Assembly (NCBI GenBank): GCA_002238785.1
Contig: MPNA01000019.1
Span: forward strand, 1-60,254
DNA: 60,254 nt
Source of the DNA: a bacterium OM1 bin76
Lineage (GTDB): Bacteria; Actinomycetota; Acidimicrobiia; Spongiisociales; ZC4RG35
Direction of reading: 5' to 3'
Made by a program: the position numbers and the translations under genes. The first letter of the stretch is position 1; every line of letters starts with the position of its first letter. This document shows, one piece after another, positions 47,550 to 56,697 of this stretch. The notes below the pieces were generated by a model. The model made no database searches and was not told the origin of the DNA. It saw only the letters and a program-made list of their open reading frames with translations.

Positions 47550-48710
47550 ATGAAGAGACCCAAAACACTCACAGCCTCCTTCGTTAAGACCATACGGCTA
47601 CCGGGCCGCTATGGCGACGGCCGCGGAGGTCACGGACTCAGCTTGCTGGTAAAACCCACCAGAATCCAGGGGCGACTCTCCAAGACATGGGCACAGAGAG
47701 TCCGGATCAACGGTAGGTACACCCTCCTGGGGTTGGGGAGCTACCCAGCGGTCACCCTGGCCGAAGCCCGCCTCCGGGCACTTCGAAACCGCCAGGCCAT
47801 CGAAGAAGGACGCCACCCCCGAACCCGCAACACCCCAACCTTTCAGGAGGCAACCGAGAAAGTAATCCAACTACACACCCCCAAGTGGAAACCGGGAGGC
47901 CTGTCCGAAGGACACTGGCGATCCACCCTCGGAACCTACGCCCATCCCCGCCTAGGAAACAGACAGGTAGACCAGATCACAAGCGCCGACATCATGGCCT
48001 GTCTCACTCCCATATGGCATAAGAAACCAGAGACCGCCCGCCGGGTGAAACAACGGATCTCAGCAGTGATGAAATGGTGCATTGCCCAGGGGTTCCGAGA
48101 CGACAACCCAGCCGACGATCGTATCACCGCCGCGTTGGGTTCCAACACCCAACGACCCCAACACATGAAAGCCCTCCACCACAGCCAAGTCGCCGATGCA
48201 ATCAAGACCATCGAACAAACCGATGCTCACTGGGCAACAATCGCCGCTTTCAAATTCCTAACCCTTACCGCCACCAGAAGCGGAGAGGTCAGACAAGCTA
48301 CCTGGAAAGAGATTGACCTCGGCACCGCAACCTGGACCATCCCCCCTGAACACACCAAAACAGGTCAACAGCATCGGGTACCTCTCAGCGGTGGCGCCCT
48401 TTCTGTTCTCGCTAATGCGCGTCCACGGTCAGCCGGCCATGGCCTAGTCTTTCCATCACCAACAGGACGGGTGCTCAGCAGTGCCACCATCAGCAAACTT
48501 TGCAAGGAGAACAACGTGGGCTGTGTACCTCACGGCATGCGAAGCAGCTTTCGTGACTGGTGCGCAGAAACCGGCATACCCCGCGAAGTAGCCGAACAAG
48601 CCCTCGGTCACGAAATCAGAAACCCTGTCGAAAAAGCCTACGCCAGAACCGACCTACTCGAACAACGCCGCCAACTGATGGAAAACTGGAGCCAATACCT
48701 AGGTTTCTAA
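47550..48710 (+). CDS. P4-type tyrosine recombinase / integrase
   Basis: A 386-residue integrase. The N-terminal DUF4102-type arm-binding domain (GLSLLVKPT, TYTLLGLG-like YTLLGLGSYPAVTLAEAR) covers residues 1-85, a SAM-like core-binding domain about 100-195, and the catalytic domain the rest. All catalytic residues are visible: Arg in TATRSGEV, Lys in KTGQQHRVPLS, HxxR in HGMRSSFRDW, His in LGHEI and Tyr in VEKAYARTDL. It therefore looks functional. It marks the left boundary of an integrative island whose cargo is restriction/defence genes. An IS1380-family element has inserted exactly at its stop codon without damaging it. Confidence 0.96.
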   Translation: MKRPKTLTASFVKTIRLPGRYGDGRGGHGLSLLVKPTRIQGRLSKTWAQRVRINGRYTLLGLGSYPAVTLAEARLRALRNRQAIEEGRHPRTRNTPTFQEATEKVIQLHTPKWKPGGLSEGHWRSTLGTYAHPRLGNRQVDQITSADIMACLTPIWHKKPETARRVKQRISAVMKWCIAQGFRDDNPADDRITAALGSNTQRPQHMKALHHSQVADAIKTIEQTDAHWATIAAFKFLTLTATRSGEVRQATWKEIDLGTATWTIPPEHTKTGQQHRVPLSGGALSVLANARPRSAGHGLVFPSPTGRVLSSATISKLCKENNVGCVPHGMRSSFRDWCAETGIPREVAEQALGHEIRNPVEKAYARTDLLEQRRQLMENWSQYLGF

Positions 48711-48711
48711 G
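48707..48711. repeat. Left target-site duplication of IS1380-family element
   Basis: The 5-mer ctaag at 48707-48711 directly precedes the left inverted repeat and contains the TAA stop of the integrase. An identical ctaag lies at 50380-50384 just outside the right inverted repeat. Five-base duplications are within the range known for IS1380-family insertions. Confidence 0.85.
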
Positions 48712-50379
48712 CCTGAATCCACCGATAGTTTGGTGGTGGGTGGGGGTGAAATGCTGTGAAGTGCCTCTCTGACCTGGGAGAATAGCTGTTAGCTAACAAC
48801 GGCTGTCACCCAAGCAGAGGAGGCACTTCTTGTGAACAGGATACCTGATATTGACCGGTTGGATGTGAGGTTCGATGAGGGGTCGTTAGTGGCCGACGCC
48901 GGTCTGCTGGTAGCGGCAAGTTTGTTGTCCCGTTTGAATTTGGAACAGTTGGTGGACGACACGGTACGCATGGACGGCCGACCGGGCGGTGCCCGTCCGG
49001 GTCGCAAGATCCTGTCTTTGGTGGCGTCGATGCTGACCGGCGGCACTCATATCGATCATGCCGATCGGCTGCGGTCGGGAGCAACCCGCAAGGGTGCTGC
49101 CGTTTTTGGGTGATGGCCCCTTCCACGTTGGGAACGTTTTGTGCGTTCGTTCACGTGGGGTCATGTCTGCCAGTTGAACAAGGCACTGGGAGCCTTGTTG
49201 AAACGGGTCTGGTCCCTACCGGGCGCCGGTCCCGGCGACCAGCCGCTGGTCATCGATGTGGACTCCACCATCTGTGAGGTGTCGGGCAAGAGCAAGGAAG
49301 GCGCTTGCTATGGTCACACCCGAGTGTTGGGATACCATCCGCTGGTGGCCGCCAGGGCGGACACCGGAGACGTTTTGTTCATCATCGCCTGCGCAAAGGC
49401 TCCTCGCAGAAGGGAAACACCCGTTTTATGGTCGAGACGGTCAACCGGGTGAGACGGGCCGGAGCGACCGGTCCAATCACGGTACGGGCCGACAAAGGCT
49501 TTTGGTCCCATAAAACAGTACGGAAGTTGGAAGGACTCCGAGTGGAGTGGTTCGTCGCCATTCCCACGATATCCCAACGTCAAACAGGCGATAGAGGACA
49601 TAAACGAGTCGGAATGGGTTGATATCGGCTACACCCCCGACGGGGAGGCACAAGTGGCCGAAACCATGATCGTCATCAAGATCGACAAAACAGAACACAC
49701 GGTGCGTCTGATAATCAGACGCACCCGCCTGACCGACCCCGAACAGCAGCCGCTGTGAAAAAGATTGGCGACATCACACGTTCGCCACCAACAACCGCGA
49801 CCTGTCTGCGACAGAAGCCGACCGGATGTACCGCAACCACGCCCGCGTGGAACTGGGGCATCCGCGATTTGAAACATCACACCGGACCGGTTCACTGCCC
49901 ATCAGGGCGGTTCTTCACCAACGCCGCCTGGATGGCCGCCGCGGTGATCGCTCACAACCTATTGCCGGTGGATCAACCACCACAGCGGCGCACCCAGCGA
50001 ACGGCTCACCAACGGCAACACCGTCCGCAACCGACTCTTTCGCCTCCCTGGAAGAATCGTCAATCACGCAGGACAACTGATAGTGCGGCTACCCACCAAC
50101 TGGCCGTGGGCTTCCGCTTACCGGACCGCTCTCCAAAACATCCGCTCCCTGCCCCGACTCTGCTGACACTCCACGTCACGCACCCCGACCAACCGAAAAC
50201 ACTCGTCCGTACCGGTTCCGCATGTCCCAGCGAACCCCAAAAACCTCTGACCGGCCCGACCCGCCCCGCAAAACCGGAACAAACCCAGACAGAACCCCGC
50301 CAAACCCCGCAAACCCCGGACAGAACCCCGCCCAAACACCCACAAACCCACCCCACTAGCCAAAACCGGTGGATTCAGG
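48712..50379. mobile_element. IS1380-family insertion sequence, complete ends, decayed transposase
   Basis: The 1668-bp element begins cctgaatccaccg (48712-48724) and ends with its complement cggtggattcagg (50367-50379); the match extends imperfectly inward. Size, inverted repeats and the transposase protein agree with IS1380. Flanking ctaag duplications are perfect, which shows a simple transposition event. The transposase has several frameshifts, so the element is not autonomous; perfect flanks argue that decay of the gene (or sequencing error) came after a fairly recent insertion. Confidence 0.92.
48832..50166 (+). pseudogene. IS1380-family transposase, multiple frameshifts
   Basis: Pieces of one DDE transposase appear in order but in different frames. 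They are IPDIDRLDVRFDEGSLVADA from GTG 48832, VMAPSTLGTF near 49112, RSFTWGHVCQLNKALGALL from 49141, the catalytic strand VIDVDSTICEVSGKSK near 49250, FMVETVNRVRRAGATGPI near 49427, SEWVDIGY near 49612, TNNRDLSATEADRMYRNHAR near 49790, IRDLKHHTGPVHCPSGRFF near 49860, and the C-terminus NIRSLPRLC ending at 50166. At least five frame changes are needed. The family is clear from VDSTICEV and the RDLKHHTGPVH region. It cannot make active protein as written. Confidence 0.9.
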
Positions 50380-50384
50380 CTAAG
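50380..50384. repeat. Right target-site duplication of IS1380-family element
   Basis: ctaag directly follows the right inverted repeat and matches the left copy at 48707-48711. Confidence 0.85.
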
Positions 50385-50877
50385 AGGTTTCTCGGAGACA
50401 TAACCGCCTCTAGAACAGCGTCTTCGGTGATTGGCAGTGGCGGGGGTGGGGGTGTCGACCGACCATGCGGTGACCACGGCGGCGAGCATCCATAACCCCT
50501 ACGTGACAAAGCCCGAGGAGGATGTGAAGGAGAACCGTCATCGGCTGGTAGCCGCGGAGGGGGCACTATCCCGGATCCGGCATTGGTCTGGTAGGCTCCG
50601 GTACCCACCACTTGGGCGTAGCTGGGGTGTTGATGCCCGGGGTTCAACCGATGCTGGCTTCTTCTCCTGGGTTCTCTGTTGGGCTCGGGCGTATCCGCTG
50701 ATCTCCCTGCCCATTGGCGGCAACGCTTCCACATCCTGCTCGGTCATGTTTCCTGTCGAGAGTTCACCGATGATGAACGCACCCTGGGCGAATCACCGGG
50801 ATGCCGCGGAAGCTTTCGCTGATTGGATGTAGGGGTTATGATCCCACCATCATAGACCCCGATCAGGGGGGTGATGG
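50385..50877. other. Stretch without recognisable gene
   Basis: 493 bp right of the IS element. Short frames on both strands show no domain or consistent coding character. Near its right end, 50831-50858 forms an imperfect inverted repeat (ggggttatgat against atcatagacccc) that lies just downstream of the minus-strand gene at 50878 and may act as its terminator. The remainder may be remnants of older island cargo. Confidence 0.5.
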
Positions 50878-51177
50878 TCATGCTCGTTTCGACTGCCCCT
50901 TTTGCTGCGCCAGCCGCCCAGCCTGTTTAGCCAGGAGAGACAGAGAGGGCTTCTTGCCCTCGATCAGGGCCTCTAGCAAACACTCCAATGCACGGGCGAT
51001 CACCGCATCGGACGGTTCTGAGTGATGGTTTCTCACCTTGTTGGTGAAGGTATCGGTTCCCCAGTATTTGGTTTTCCGTACATACCGTTTCTCTTGAGGG
51101 ACAGCGTGGGAAATCTCAAAGAGCAGATTTGCGGCTGTTGAGTAGGCGTTTCCATCACTCTTCAGTGGGGTGCTCAT
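50878..51177 (-). CDS. Hypothetical small protein of the island
   Basis: A 99-residue soluble protein with no recognised domain. The first half contains YSTAANLLFEISHAVPQEKR and a Lys/Arg-rich KRYVRKTKYWGTDTF. The second half is strongly helical (SDAVIARALECLLEALIEG) and ends in a basic tail QQKGQSKRA. It could bind nucleic acid or be part of a toxin-antitoxin or island-control unit, but nothing specific supports this. ATG 51177 is the natural start. Confidence 0.5.
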   Translation of the reverse strand: MSTPLKSDGNAYSTAANLLFEISHAVPQEKRYVRKTKYWGTDTFTNKVRNHHSEPSDAVIARALECLLEALIEGKKPSLSLLAKQAGRLAQQKGQSKRA

Positions 51178-51499
51178 GGGGAAAGGATGGGTGTAGCGGT
51201 CATGTGGTCACCCATGGTAGTAGCGGTCCTGATATGGTGAGGGTGTCGTAGAATGACGCGAGCAAGTCCCTGTCGGGCTTCAGGGCCGATGTCGAGGTTG
51301 CGCGGCTGGTGGTTGAGGAACTTGAAGCCGAGGGCTTGGTACGTCCCAGTGAAGATGGTGTGTCCGTGCCACTTTATCCCACAGTCGGAAAGCGTCCTCG
51401 TGGTTCTGGGCCAACTCTCCCGACTCGCGGGCCCGACGAAACCTCGCTTTTCACCCGACAACCAACACCCCACTAGAGATAGGCAATCTCATCCGAACC
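51178..51499. other. Region upstream of a decayed gene
   Basis: 322 bp. Plus-strand fragments near 51400-51490 may be the frameshifted N-terminal remains of the pseudogene that follows, but no convincing continuous frame was found. A minus-strand frame across it shows no domain and poor coding character. Confidence 0.4.
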
Positions 51500-51954
51500 T
51501 TGGCAAGAGACCAGATGCCCTCCGTTGGAAAGGTCATCAACCTAGACCTGCACCAGGTGTCGTTCGACCTCGACTCTGTTCCCCTTGATGATCTACTCGA
51601 ATTCCGCGACGAACACAGAGCCGGGTATAAGGGCCTACATGCGGAGCCTGGTGGGTTTATGGCCGAACTTGCTCAAATCGACGACACCGGAAACCGCGAG
51701 GAACTCCTCCGAGAGCGACTCCAAGAAATCGACGACGCAGCCACGATCTACGGCGGGTTACTGGCCGTTCGCTTGTCGAGACCCGCTGAGGGTTCTCCCT
51801 TGGTCTCGCTGGTACCGCCTGGTCTCTGTCCAGCGGCGACACACTCGGCAAGCTGCTACGAGCAGCCGGTGTCGCTTTGGATCTAGTCCCGGATCGCCCA
51901 GGTACAGCAACCGCTTACTCATACCTCTTCGGGTCTCGACGCCAATTTGCATGA
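51500..51954 (+). pseudogene. Decayed helical protein gene, function unknown
   Basis: A first frame carries a coherent segment, LDLHQVSFDLDSVPLDDLLE and FRDEHRAGYKGL, then FMAELAQIDDTGNREELLRE. This pattern (VPLDDLLEFR followed by acidic helices) belongs to a helical protein type I have seen near mobile genes but cannot name. After about residue 88 the sense continues in another frame: SLGLAGTAWSLSSGDTLGKL, then RAAGVALDLVPDRPGTATAY and a TGA at 51952-51954. At least one frameshift near 51780 breaks it, and the 5' end is unclear. I consider it non-functional. Confidence 0.55.
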
Positions 51955-52028
51955 ACCCGGCCCTGACGATCCGGATGCAGTTCCGACTTGACGATGTGAC
52001 CCGACTGTCTCAGCTTTGACGAAGGACT

Positions 52029-52229
52029 GTGGAGGTTGTCAACACGAATGTCAGTCCCATACTCGCCGTCGCCATCCCCTTGAGCATCCCCGCTTCCTCG
52101 GGGGACTGTTTCGAGAACGCCTTAAACGAAGTTAACGCACTCTTCTTTGGTGCCGTTTGGCGCTGGAGGACGGCGGGAGACTTGGAGCACAGCATTGGGG
52201 CACGTTGGCTGCTGGCTTGCCCCGTGTAG
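52029..52229 (+). pseudogene. Fragment of an IS3-type transposase
   Basis: The segment SSGDCFENALNEVNALFFG followed by WRWRTAGDLEHSIGARWLLA resembles the C-terminal DDE block of IS3-group transposases, in which GDxxDNALAE is followed by PWRTxxDLExATxxWV. The characteristic Asp is replaced and both ends are missing, so this is a remnant. The match is short, so the call is moderate. Confidence 0.45.
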
Positions 52230-52414
52230 TTTCTTGAACCAGGACCGCACGACATCGTGTCACGGGCGGAAGTACCCGCGTCTCCTATATCGAGTTGACC
52301 GTGTCACCTCAGCCAACTCGTCCATTCTTGTGTTGACCCCCGCGTACCCCTCACGGCTCGAGCTGAATACCATCGTGACCTTTGACTCCGGTGGCTACCT
52401 AAGTCAAGGGATCT

Positions 52415-52855
52415 TCACCCTGTAGCTGGCGCAGACTTCCTCAGATACGACGAAATGCGTTCGGCCACCCTCTCGTGGTCCTTGGTTTCGCACTCCCAGA
52501 TCACCATGACTCTCCATCCGAGATTGCGAAGAAGCGTCTCGTTGCGCGCGTCTCGAACAACGTTGCTATGGAATTTGTTCTGCCAATATTCCACGCGCGT
52601 CTTTGGGCTGGATGCGTACTTGCAGTTAGGATGCCGGTGCCAGAAGCATCCGTGCACGAAGACGACCGATCGATATCGCGGAAAGACGATATCCGGGCAG
52701 CCGGGGAGGTCTCTGCGGTGTAGGCGGTAGCGAAATCCGAGCCTGTGGGCGATCCTGCGAACGACCAGTTCGGGCCCCGTGTCCCGGCTCCGGACCCGGG
52801 ACATGATCTCGCTTCGCTTCTCAGGGTTGACAGTGTCGGTTGCCAATGAGTGCAC
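52415..52855 (-). CDS. vsr: Very short patch repair endonuclease Vsr
   Basis: A 146-residue Vsr protein. MSRVRSRDTGPELVVRRIAHRLGFRYRLH is the family N-terminus. D55 in PGCPDIVFP corresponds to the catalytic Asp. VHGCFWHRHPNC provides the His pair (H68, H73, H75) and zinc cysteines. W(E/D)C near the C-terminus supplies another ligand. Vsr nicks 5' of the T in T:G mismatches that arise by deamination of 5-methylcytosine. It lies 113 bp after the C5 methyltransferase in the same direction, the usual functional pairing. The start may be ATG 52855 or the GTG at 52831. Confidence 0.95.
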   Translation of the reverse strand: MHSLATDTVNPEKRSEIMSRVRSRDTGPELVVRRIAHRLGFRYRLHRRDLPGCPDIVFPRYRSVVFVHGCFWHRHPNCKYASSPKTRVEYWQNKFHSNVVRDARNETLLRNLGWRVMVIWECETKDHERVAERISSYLRKSAPATG

Positions 52856-52968
52856 ATGATAGTCGGTGGAGGCTCCGACGCTAGCGCAATCGGACCGAGC
52901 GCCCCGCGTCTCTGGGCAAGGGCAAAGGCGGTCGGCTTATTGGCCCAAGACCGCTTCCAGCAAATTGC

Positions 52969-54279
52969 CTAGCGGGCGGAGTCCAGTTTTTCCAAAGCCT
53001 TTTGACACCGCCCGTCCCGTTGAGAGAGGGCTTCTGGCACGTCGCGACCCTCCGCCAGATCTGCCAGCACCCTTCCATGAAGCATGGTAAACCGGGGAGG
53101 AACTGCTTCGCCAATCATCTGACGGACACCTGTATGCCCCCATGTGTCCATCATGTCTCCCCACTTGAAGGTGCTGGGAAAGGTCTGAAGCCAAGCGCAC
53201 TCGGCCGGGCTGAGGACGCGATTCTCCCAAGGATGGAGCGTCCGGTCGCTGCCTATGTGGCCGCTGGCGGTGGTCAGGGTTGCGGCTGGTCGGGCCGGAT
53301 CCATCCGCCGGTAGCTGGAGCTTCGGAATCCCTTGACCAACCGCCACGAACCATCCGGGTTACGCACAGTCGGTCGCTGTAACGGACTCTGGCAGCTTGG
53401 ACACATGGCTTCCGTCCGCGCAATACCCTCTCTTTTGCATCGCCCGCACTTATCGGTCTCCCAGGCACTGGCTCCGCTCCCGGGCGGGATCGCGGCCACC
53501 ATCCCGTACCTCCGATCCGGCCATACGGGAACCCGGTGCATTGGATGGCGGGTCGAGCGGGCTGTCTTGGAGGATCCTGCATCAAGGGCTGGCAGGTCCA
53601 GTTCTTTCAAGGCGTCATCGATGGTTACGAACTTTGGACCGTCGGGGCCTCCGTGGGTGGGAGCTGGAAACGGCGCACGTCCAGTCCTCTGGAGCACCCT
53701 GAGAGCTTCGGTACCCTTTCTAACTAGTGTCAGAAACGCCCGCGAGCGGTGCTGCGGGACCCCGAATTCGCAAAGGTCAACGACTGCTGCGTAGACGCTG
53801 TATTCATCCCCTAGTCGATTGCAGAGGATCTGGGCGGCTGAAAGTGGAGTTGTGCTATCTGTATCCCAGACCTTTCGTCGCAGAAACGCGGGAACGTTCT
53901 CGACCACGACGAACGTTGGCCGTAGTTCCTTGGCGACTTTCGCAATAGGCAGCACGAGAAGATTACGACCGTCCCGCGAGCCGGCGTCGGGGTCGTTCTC
54001 CTTCCCCCGGTCTCCTCTGGCGGAACTCATTCCTTGGCAAGGAGGACAGCCCGATAGGAGAACGGGAGCGTCCGATCCGTGGGTTTCTCGAAAAGAGTCG
54101 ATCACAACGGGCCAAGTGCTCCGAAGATCGCCGGAAACCGCGACCGCGTCGGGATGGTTTAGCCTTGCCACCTCCAAGCGCTTCTCAACAAGCTCGGAAA
54201 TCACACTAAAGCGAAACCCCGCAGCCGAGAACCCGACGTCTCCGGCGCCGCAATTCGAAAAGAGGCTTACGGCTTTCAT
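52969..54279 (-). CDS. C5-cytosine DNA methyltransferase (Dcm type)
   Basis: A 436-residue methyltransferase. Motif I is FSNCGAGDVGF (residues 7-17), the catalytic loop SGCPPCQGMS carries C81, motif VI is VVENVPAF (126-133) and motif VIII VPQHRSRAFL. The target-recognition region contains a CxxC...CxxC zinc-ribbon-like element (CGRCKREG and CPSCQSPL). Motifs IX and X (RPAATLTTASGHIGSDR, GEAVPP) are intact. ATG 54279 overlaps the ATPase-nuclease stop by 4 bp (ATGA). It methylates an unknown site; the Vsr downstream repairs its mutational by-products. It is part of the putative ATPase-nuclease defence module. Confidence 0.95.
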   Translation of the reverse strand: MKAVSLFSNCGAGDVGFSAAGFRFSVISELVEKRLEVARLNHPDAVAVSGDLRSTWPVVIDSFRETHGSDAPVLLSGCPPCQGMSSARGDRGKENDPDAGSRDGRNLLVLPIAKVAKELRPTFVVVENVPAFLRRKVWDTDSTTPLSAAQILCNRLGDEYSVYAAVVDLCEFGVPQHRSRAFLTLVRKGTEALRVLQRTGRAPFPAPTHGGPDGPKFVTIDDALKELDLPALDAGSSKTARSTRHPMHRVPVWPDRRYGMVAAIPPGSGASAWETDKCGRCKREGIARTEAMCPSCQSPLQRPTVRNPDGSWRLVKGFRSSSYRRMDPARPAATLTTASGHIGSDRTLHPWENRVLSPAECAWLQTFPSTFKWGDMMDTWGHTGVRQMIGEAVPPRFTMLHGRVLADLAEGRDVPEALSQRDGRCQKALEKLDSAR

Positions 54280-56330
54280 GACGAAACCGCCTCCGTTTCG
54301 CGGCGTCCCGCCTCCTCGCGGACTCGATCCTCCGCGTCAAGGAATGTCTCATTTGCCTGTACAGCGCGCGCCAGAAAGTCGTTCCAGGCGATTCGTTCAA
54401 TGCGTCCCTGGGTGGACCAATGTTGGTACGCGGTCCTCTTGTCTCGATCAGCGATACTTACGCCATCGCAAACCAAGTCGACGACCCACCCGTCGGGGAA
54501 GTGTCCAGTCAACTGGGGGTTCTCCTCAAAGAAGTCCTGGAATGCCTCGAGGTAGTTGTGGAGTCGGTCCCAGTCTGCAGAGCCGAAATTGCGTCCCACT
54601 GCCTTGATTTCAACGACATGGAGTTTTCGGCTGAGATTCACTAGCGTGAAGTCGGGTCGCTTTGTCGGATGACCAATTGAAAACGTCACCTCTTCGTCGT
54701 ATCGTTGCCTGTAGTACGCAGCGAATACCCTTTCGAACAGCTTCAGGCCCTGATTCACCGTTATGGGAGTCCAGGTCGCGTCAATCAGCCACGGTGCCTC
54801 GGCGACGATCCGCTGGAGTACATCCTCAGCCCCGCCCTCCTCTAGTACTCTCTCAAGTTTCCGGATCGCTCTCACCCGTTCATATGCGATCTGGGCGTAC
54901 GAAGCCATCTCGGCAATCCTGGTCTTCGAGAACAGATCGAGAAGAGAGTCTATCCCGCCCTTCTCGCCGAACATCTCCTGGTTGAACGTTTCGAAGGCGT
55001 CCATCAGAGCCTTATGCGGCGCGACAGACAGGACCACTTGAACTAGACCATTCACATACTCCTGGTCACCGAGTTCGTCTTCGGCGGCGAAGCGGCCGAT
55101 CTGCTTTCCGAACTCCAAGGCTGTGGAAACGATGTCATTGTCGGCGAAGCGCTCTTTGGCCTTAGCTTCCAGTCCAGACGCTTCTAAGAAGAGCTGCTCG
55201 ACCCTCTCGCGTCGAGGCTTGCGGGAAGCCGCGGCGATCCTCCTGATCCACTCCGCACCCCACTCCCGAAACGCTCGCCCGTAGTCGGACTCCCACAGAA
55301 TGTCTTGTCGGTCCGTCGTGATGAGGTCGTCCCCATCATCCTCGTCGAGCCAATCGGCGTGGACTTCACCCACGAGGTAGGAGCGCACGGTGAACTCCCC
55401 GGTGAAACCCGCCGACTGTCCGAAAGCTCGAGTTGTCGCCACAATCTTTCCGCGGGCGTAGATCCGAACGCCAGCCATCTCTTCATTCTTGTAGGCCCCC
55501 TTGGCCAGTCCCATCCATCCTGTTACCGGCAAGACACCTTGTTCGTTCGGGAGTGCCACTGGTTGTTCGGAGACATCGACGCGCGTGCCTTCCATTAATG
55601 GGATTTCAAGCGTTCCGATCTCCCGCGGGGGGTTCGCTTCGGGATTTCGGGTGTCTTCGACTGTGACTGTGAAATCGCTCTGGCGTAACCCGAATCGTCG
55701 TGCCATCTGCCGGTGGAATGTATCTTGATTCGGGACTCTCTTCGGCAGGAAGTCAATGAGCAGGACGGTGGTCCCCGACGTTGATCGATATGTTTGGTCT
55801 TGGTCACCTATATCCATCGGAACCGGTGTATCTTCGTCGGTTAGGATCCTGTCGTAGTTCATGACGAAGTGGGAGACCGGGTAGCCGTCGTCCGTCTTTT
55901 GGCCTCCGGCGGACAGGATCTCGATGCGTTTGCAGATGCCGAAGGGAGCAAGTTTGCCGATGCCCTTCCGTCCCATGACCGGGCGTCGTTTTTGGCGGGA
56001 TCGACTGCCCTGCCTCGGATCCGTCCGTCGATCCTTCCCGACCCGGAGAAAGTGCCCGTTGGCTTCTTTTTCGGTCATGCCATGCCCGTCGTCCTGGACC
56101 TCGATGGTGTGGCCGTAGTCTTCCACCTCCCCCGTTGCCCGGTTCTTGCGTGCGAGAAGGGTGGCGAGCGGGACTCGAACCACCACGTTCTCCGCGTCCG
56201 CGTCGTACGCGTTGGCGATGAGCTCGGCGACAACTGCGCTGACGCGGTCATACAGGCGGACCCCGAGCTTGTCCACCGTCATGCGGGATATCCGCATAAC
56301 GTAGCGATCCGAGCCCGTGCTGTCGGTCAT
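54276..56330 (-). CDS. GHKL ATPase fused to a PD-(D/E)XK-type nuclease (MORC/MutL-like)
   Basis: A 684-residue protein. The Bergerat ATP fold has ELIANAYDADA (N40), VQDDGHGM (79-85) and GRKGIGKLAPF (120-130), arranged as in MutL/Hsp90/MORC proteins. A long transducer and helical middle follow. Near residues 558-576, RPDFTLVNLS...VVEIKA places D560, E574 and K576 in PD-(D/E)XK spacing, which suggests a nuclease domain. ATG 56330 has AGGA upstream; the open frame to 56561 is non-homologous. It is first in a minus-strand unit with a C5 methyltransferase and Vsr. Such ATPases are known beside restriction-modification genes and may sense or restrict unmodified DNA. Confidence 0.85.
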   Translation of the reverse strand: MTDSTGSDRYVMRISRMTVDKLGVRLYDRVSAVVAELIANAYDADAENVVVRVPLATLLARKNRATGEVEDYGHTIEVQDDGHGMTEKEANGHFLRVGKDRRTDPRQGSRSRQKRRPVMGRKGIGKLAPFGICKRIEILSAGGQKTDDGYPVSHFVMNYDRILTDEDTPVPMDIGDQDQTYRSTSGTTVLLIDFLPKRVPNQDTFHRQMARRFGLRQSDFTVTVEDTRNPEANPPREIGTLEIPLMEGTRVDVSEQPVALPNEQGVLPVTGWMGLAKGAYKNEEMAGVRIYARGKIVATTRAFGQSAGFTGEFTVRSYLVGEVHADWLDEDDGDDLITTDRQDILWESDYGRAFREWGAEWIRRIAAASRKPRRERVEQLFLEASGLEAKAKERFADNDIVSTALEFGKQIGRFAAEDELGDQEYVNGLVQVVLSVAPHKALMDAFETFNQEMFGEKGGIDSLLDLFSKTRIAEMASYAQIAYERVRAIRKLERVLEEGGAEDVLQRIVAEAPWLIDATWTPITVNQGLKLFERVFAAYYRQRYDEEVTFSIGHPTKRPDFTLVNLSRKLHVVEIKAVGRNFGSADWDRLHNYLEAFQDFFEENPQLTGHFPDGWVVDLVCDGVSIADRDKRTAYQHWSTQGRIERIAWNDFLARAVQANETFLDAEDRVREEAGRRETEAVSS

Positions 56331-56681
56331 TCGAGCGTCCTGTAGTAGTGAGCCAAGGTGGCGGTGGTCACGAATCGAGTGGTGGCTGACGCCGATACAG
56401 CGCACCCAGGTTCCCTTGACACGGGCTTTGCTGGAAGCGACTGGCAGGATGTCCCGAGAGAGACGAAATACGAGGATGCGGGCTGGGCCGCGGAGCCCCA
56501 CGCGGTTTGTGAGAGTGCGCCAGGGCGAGCGCCCGGCCTGCGGGAAGACGGTTTGGACCAAGCGCGACCTCCGCCACCCGGCCTAAGGCCCCACTTGAAC
56601 ATTGAGTGATTTCGATGAACGCCATCATAACCGGCCTTTTCTGCTCTCACGGTGTGCCAAAGGGTTGTCACAGCTTTGCTG

Positions 56682-56687
56682 TATAGT
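56682..56687 (+). promoter_or_regulatory. Probable -10 element for a near-leaderless methyltransferase mRNA
   Basis: TATAGT at 56682-56687 matches a -10 box, with TG just before it. The methyltransferase ATG begins at 56698, only 11 bp beyond the box, so transcription would start at or within a few bases of the start codon. No ribosome-binding sequence is present, which agrees with leaderless translation. A -35 element is not convincing. Confidence 0.5.
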
Positions 56688-56697
56688 GAAATGACAT

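Noticed and set aside
51174-51473. Minus-strand 99-residue frame
   Set aside because: Its composition looks random, and the plus strand carries the pseudogene remains in this area.
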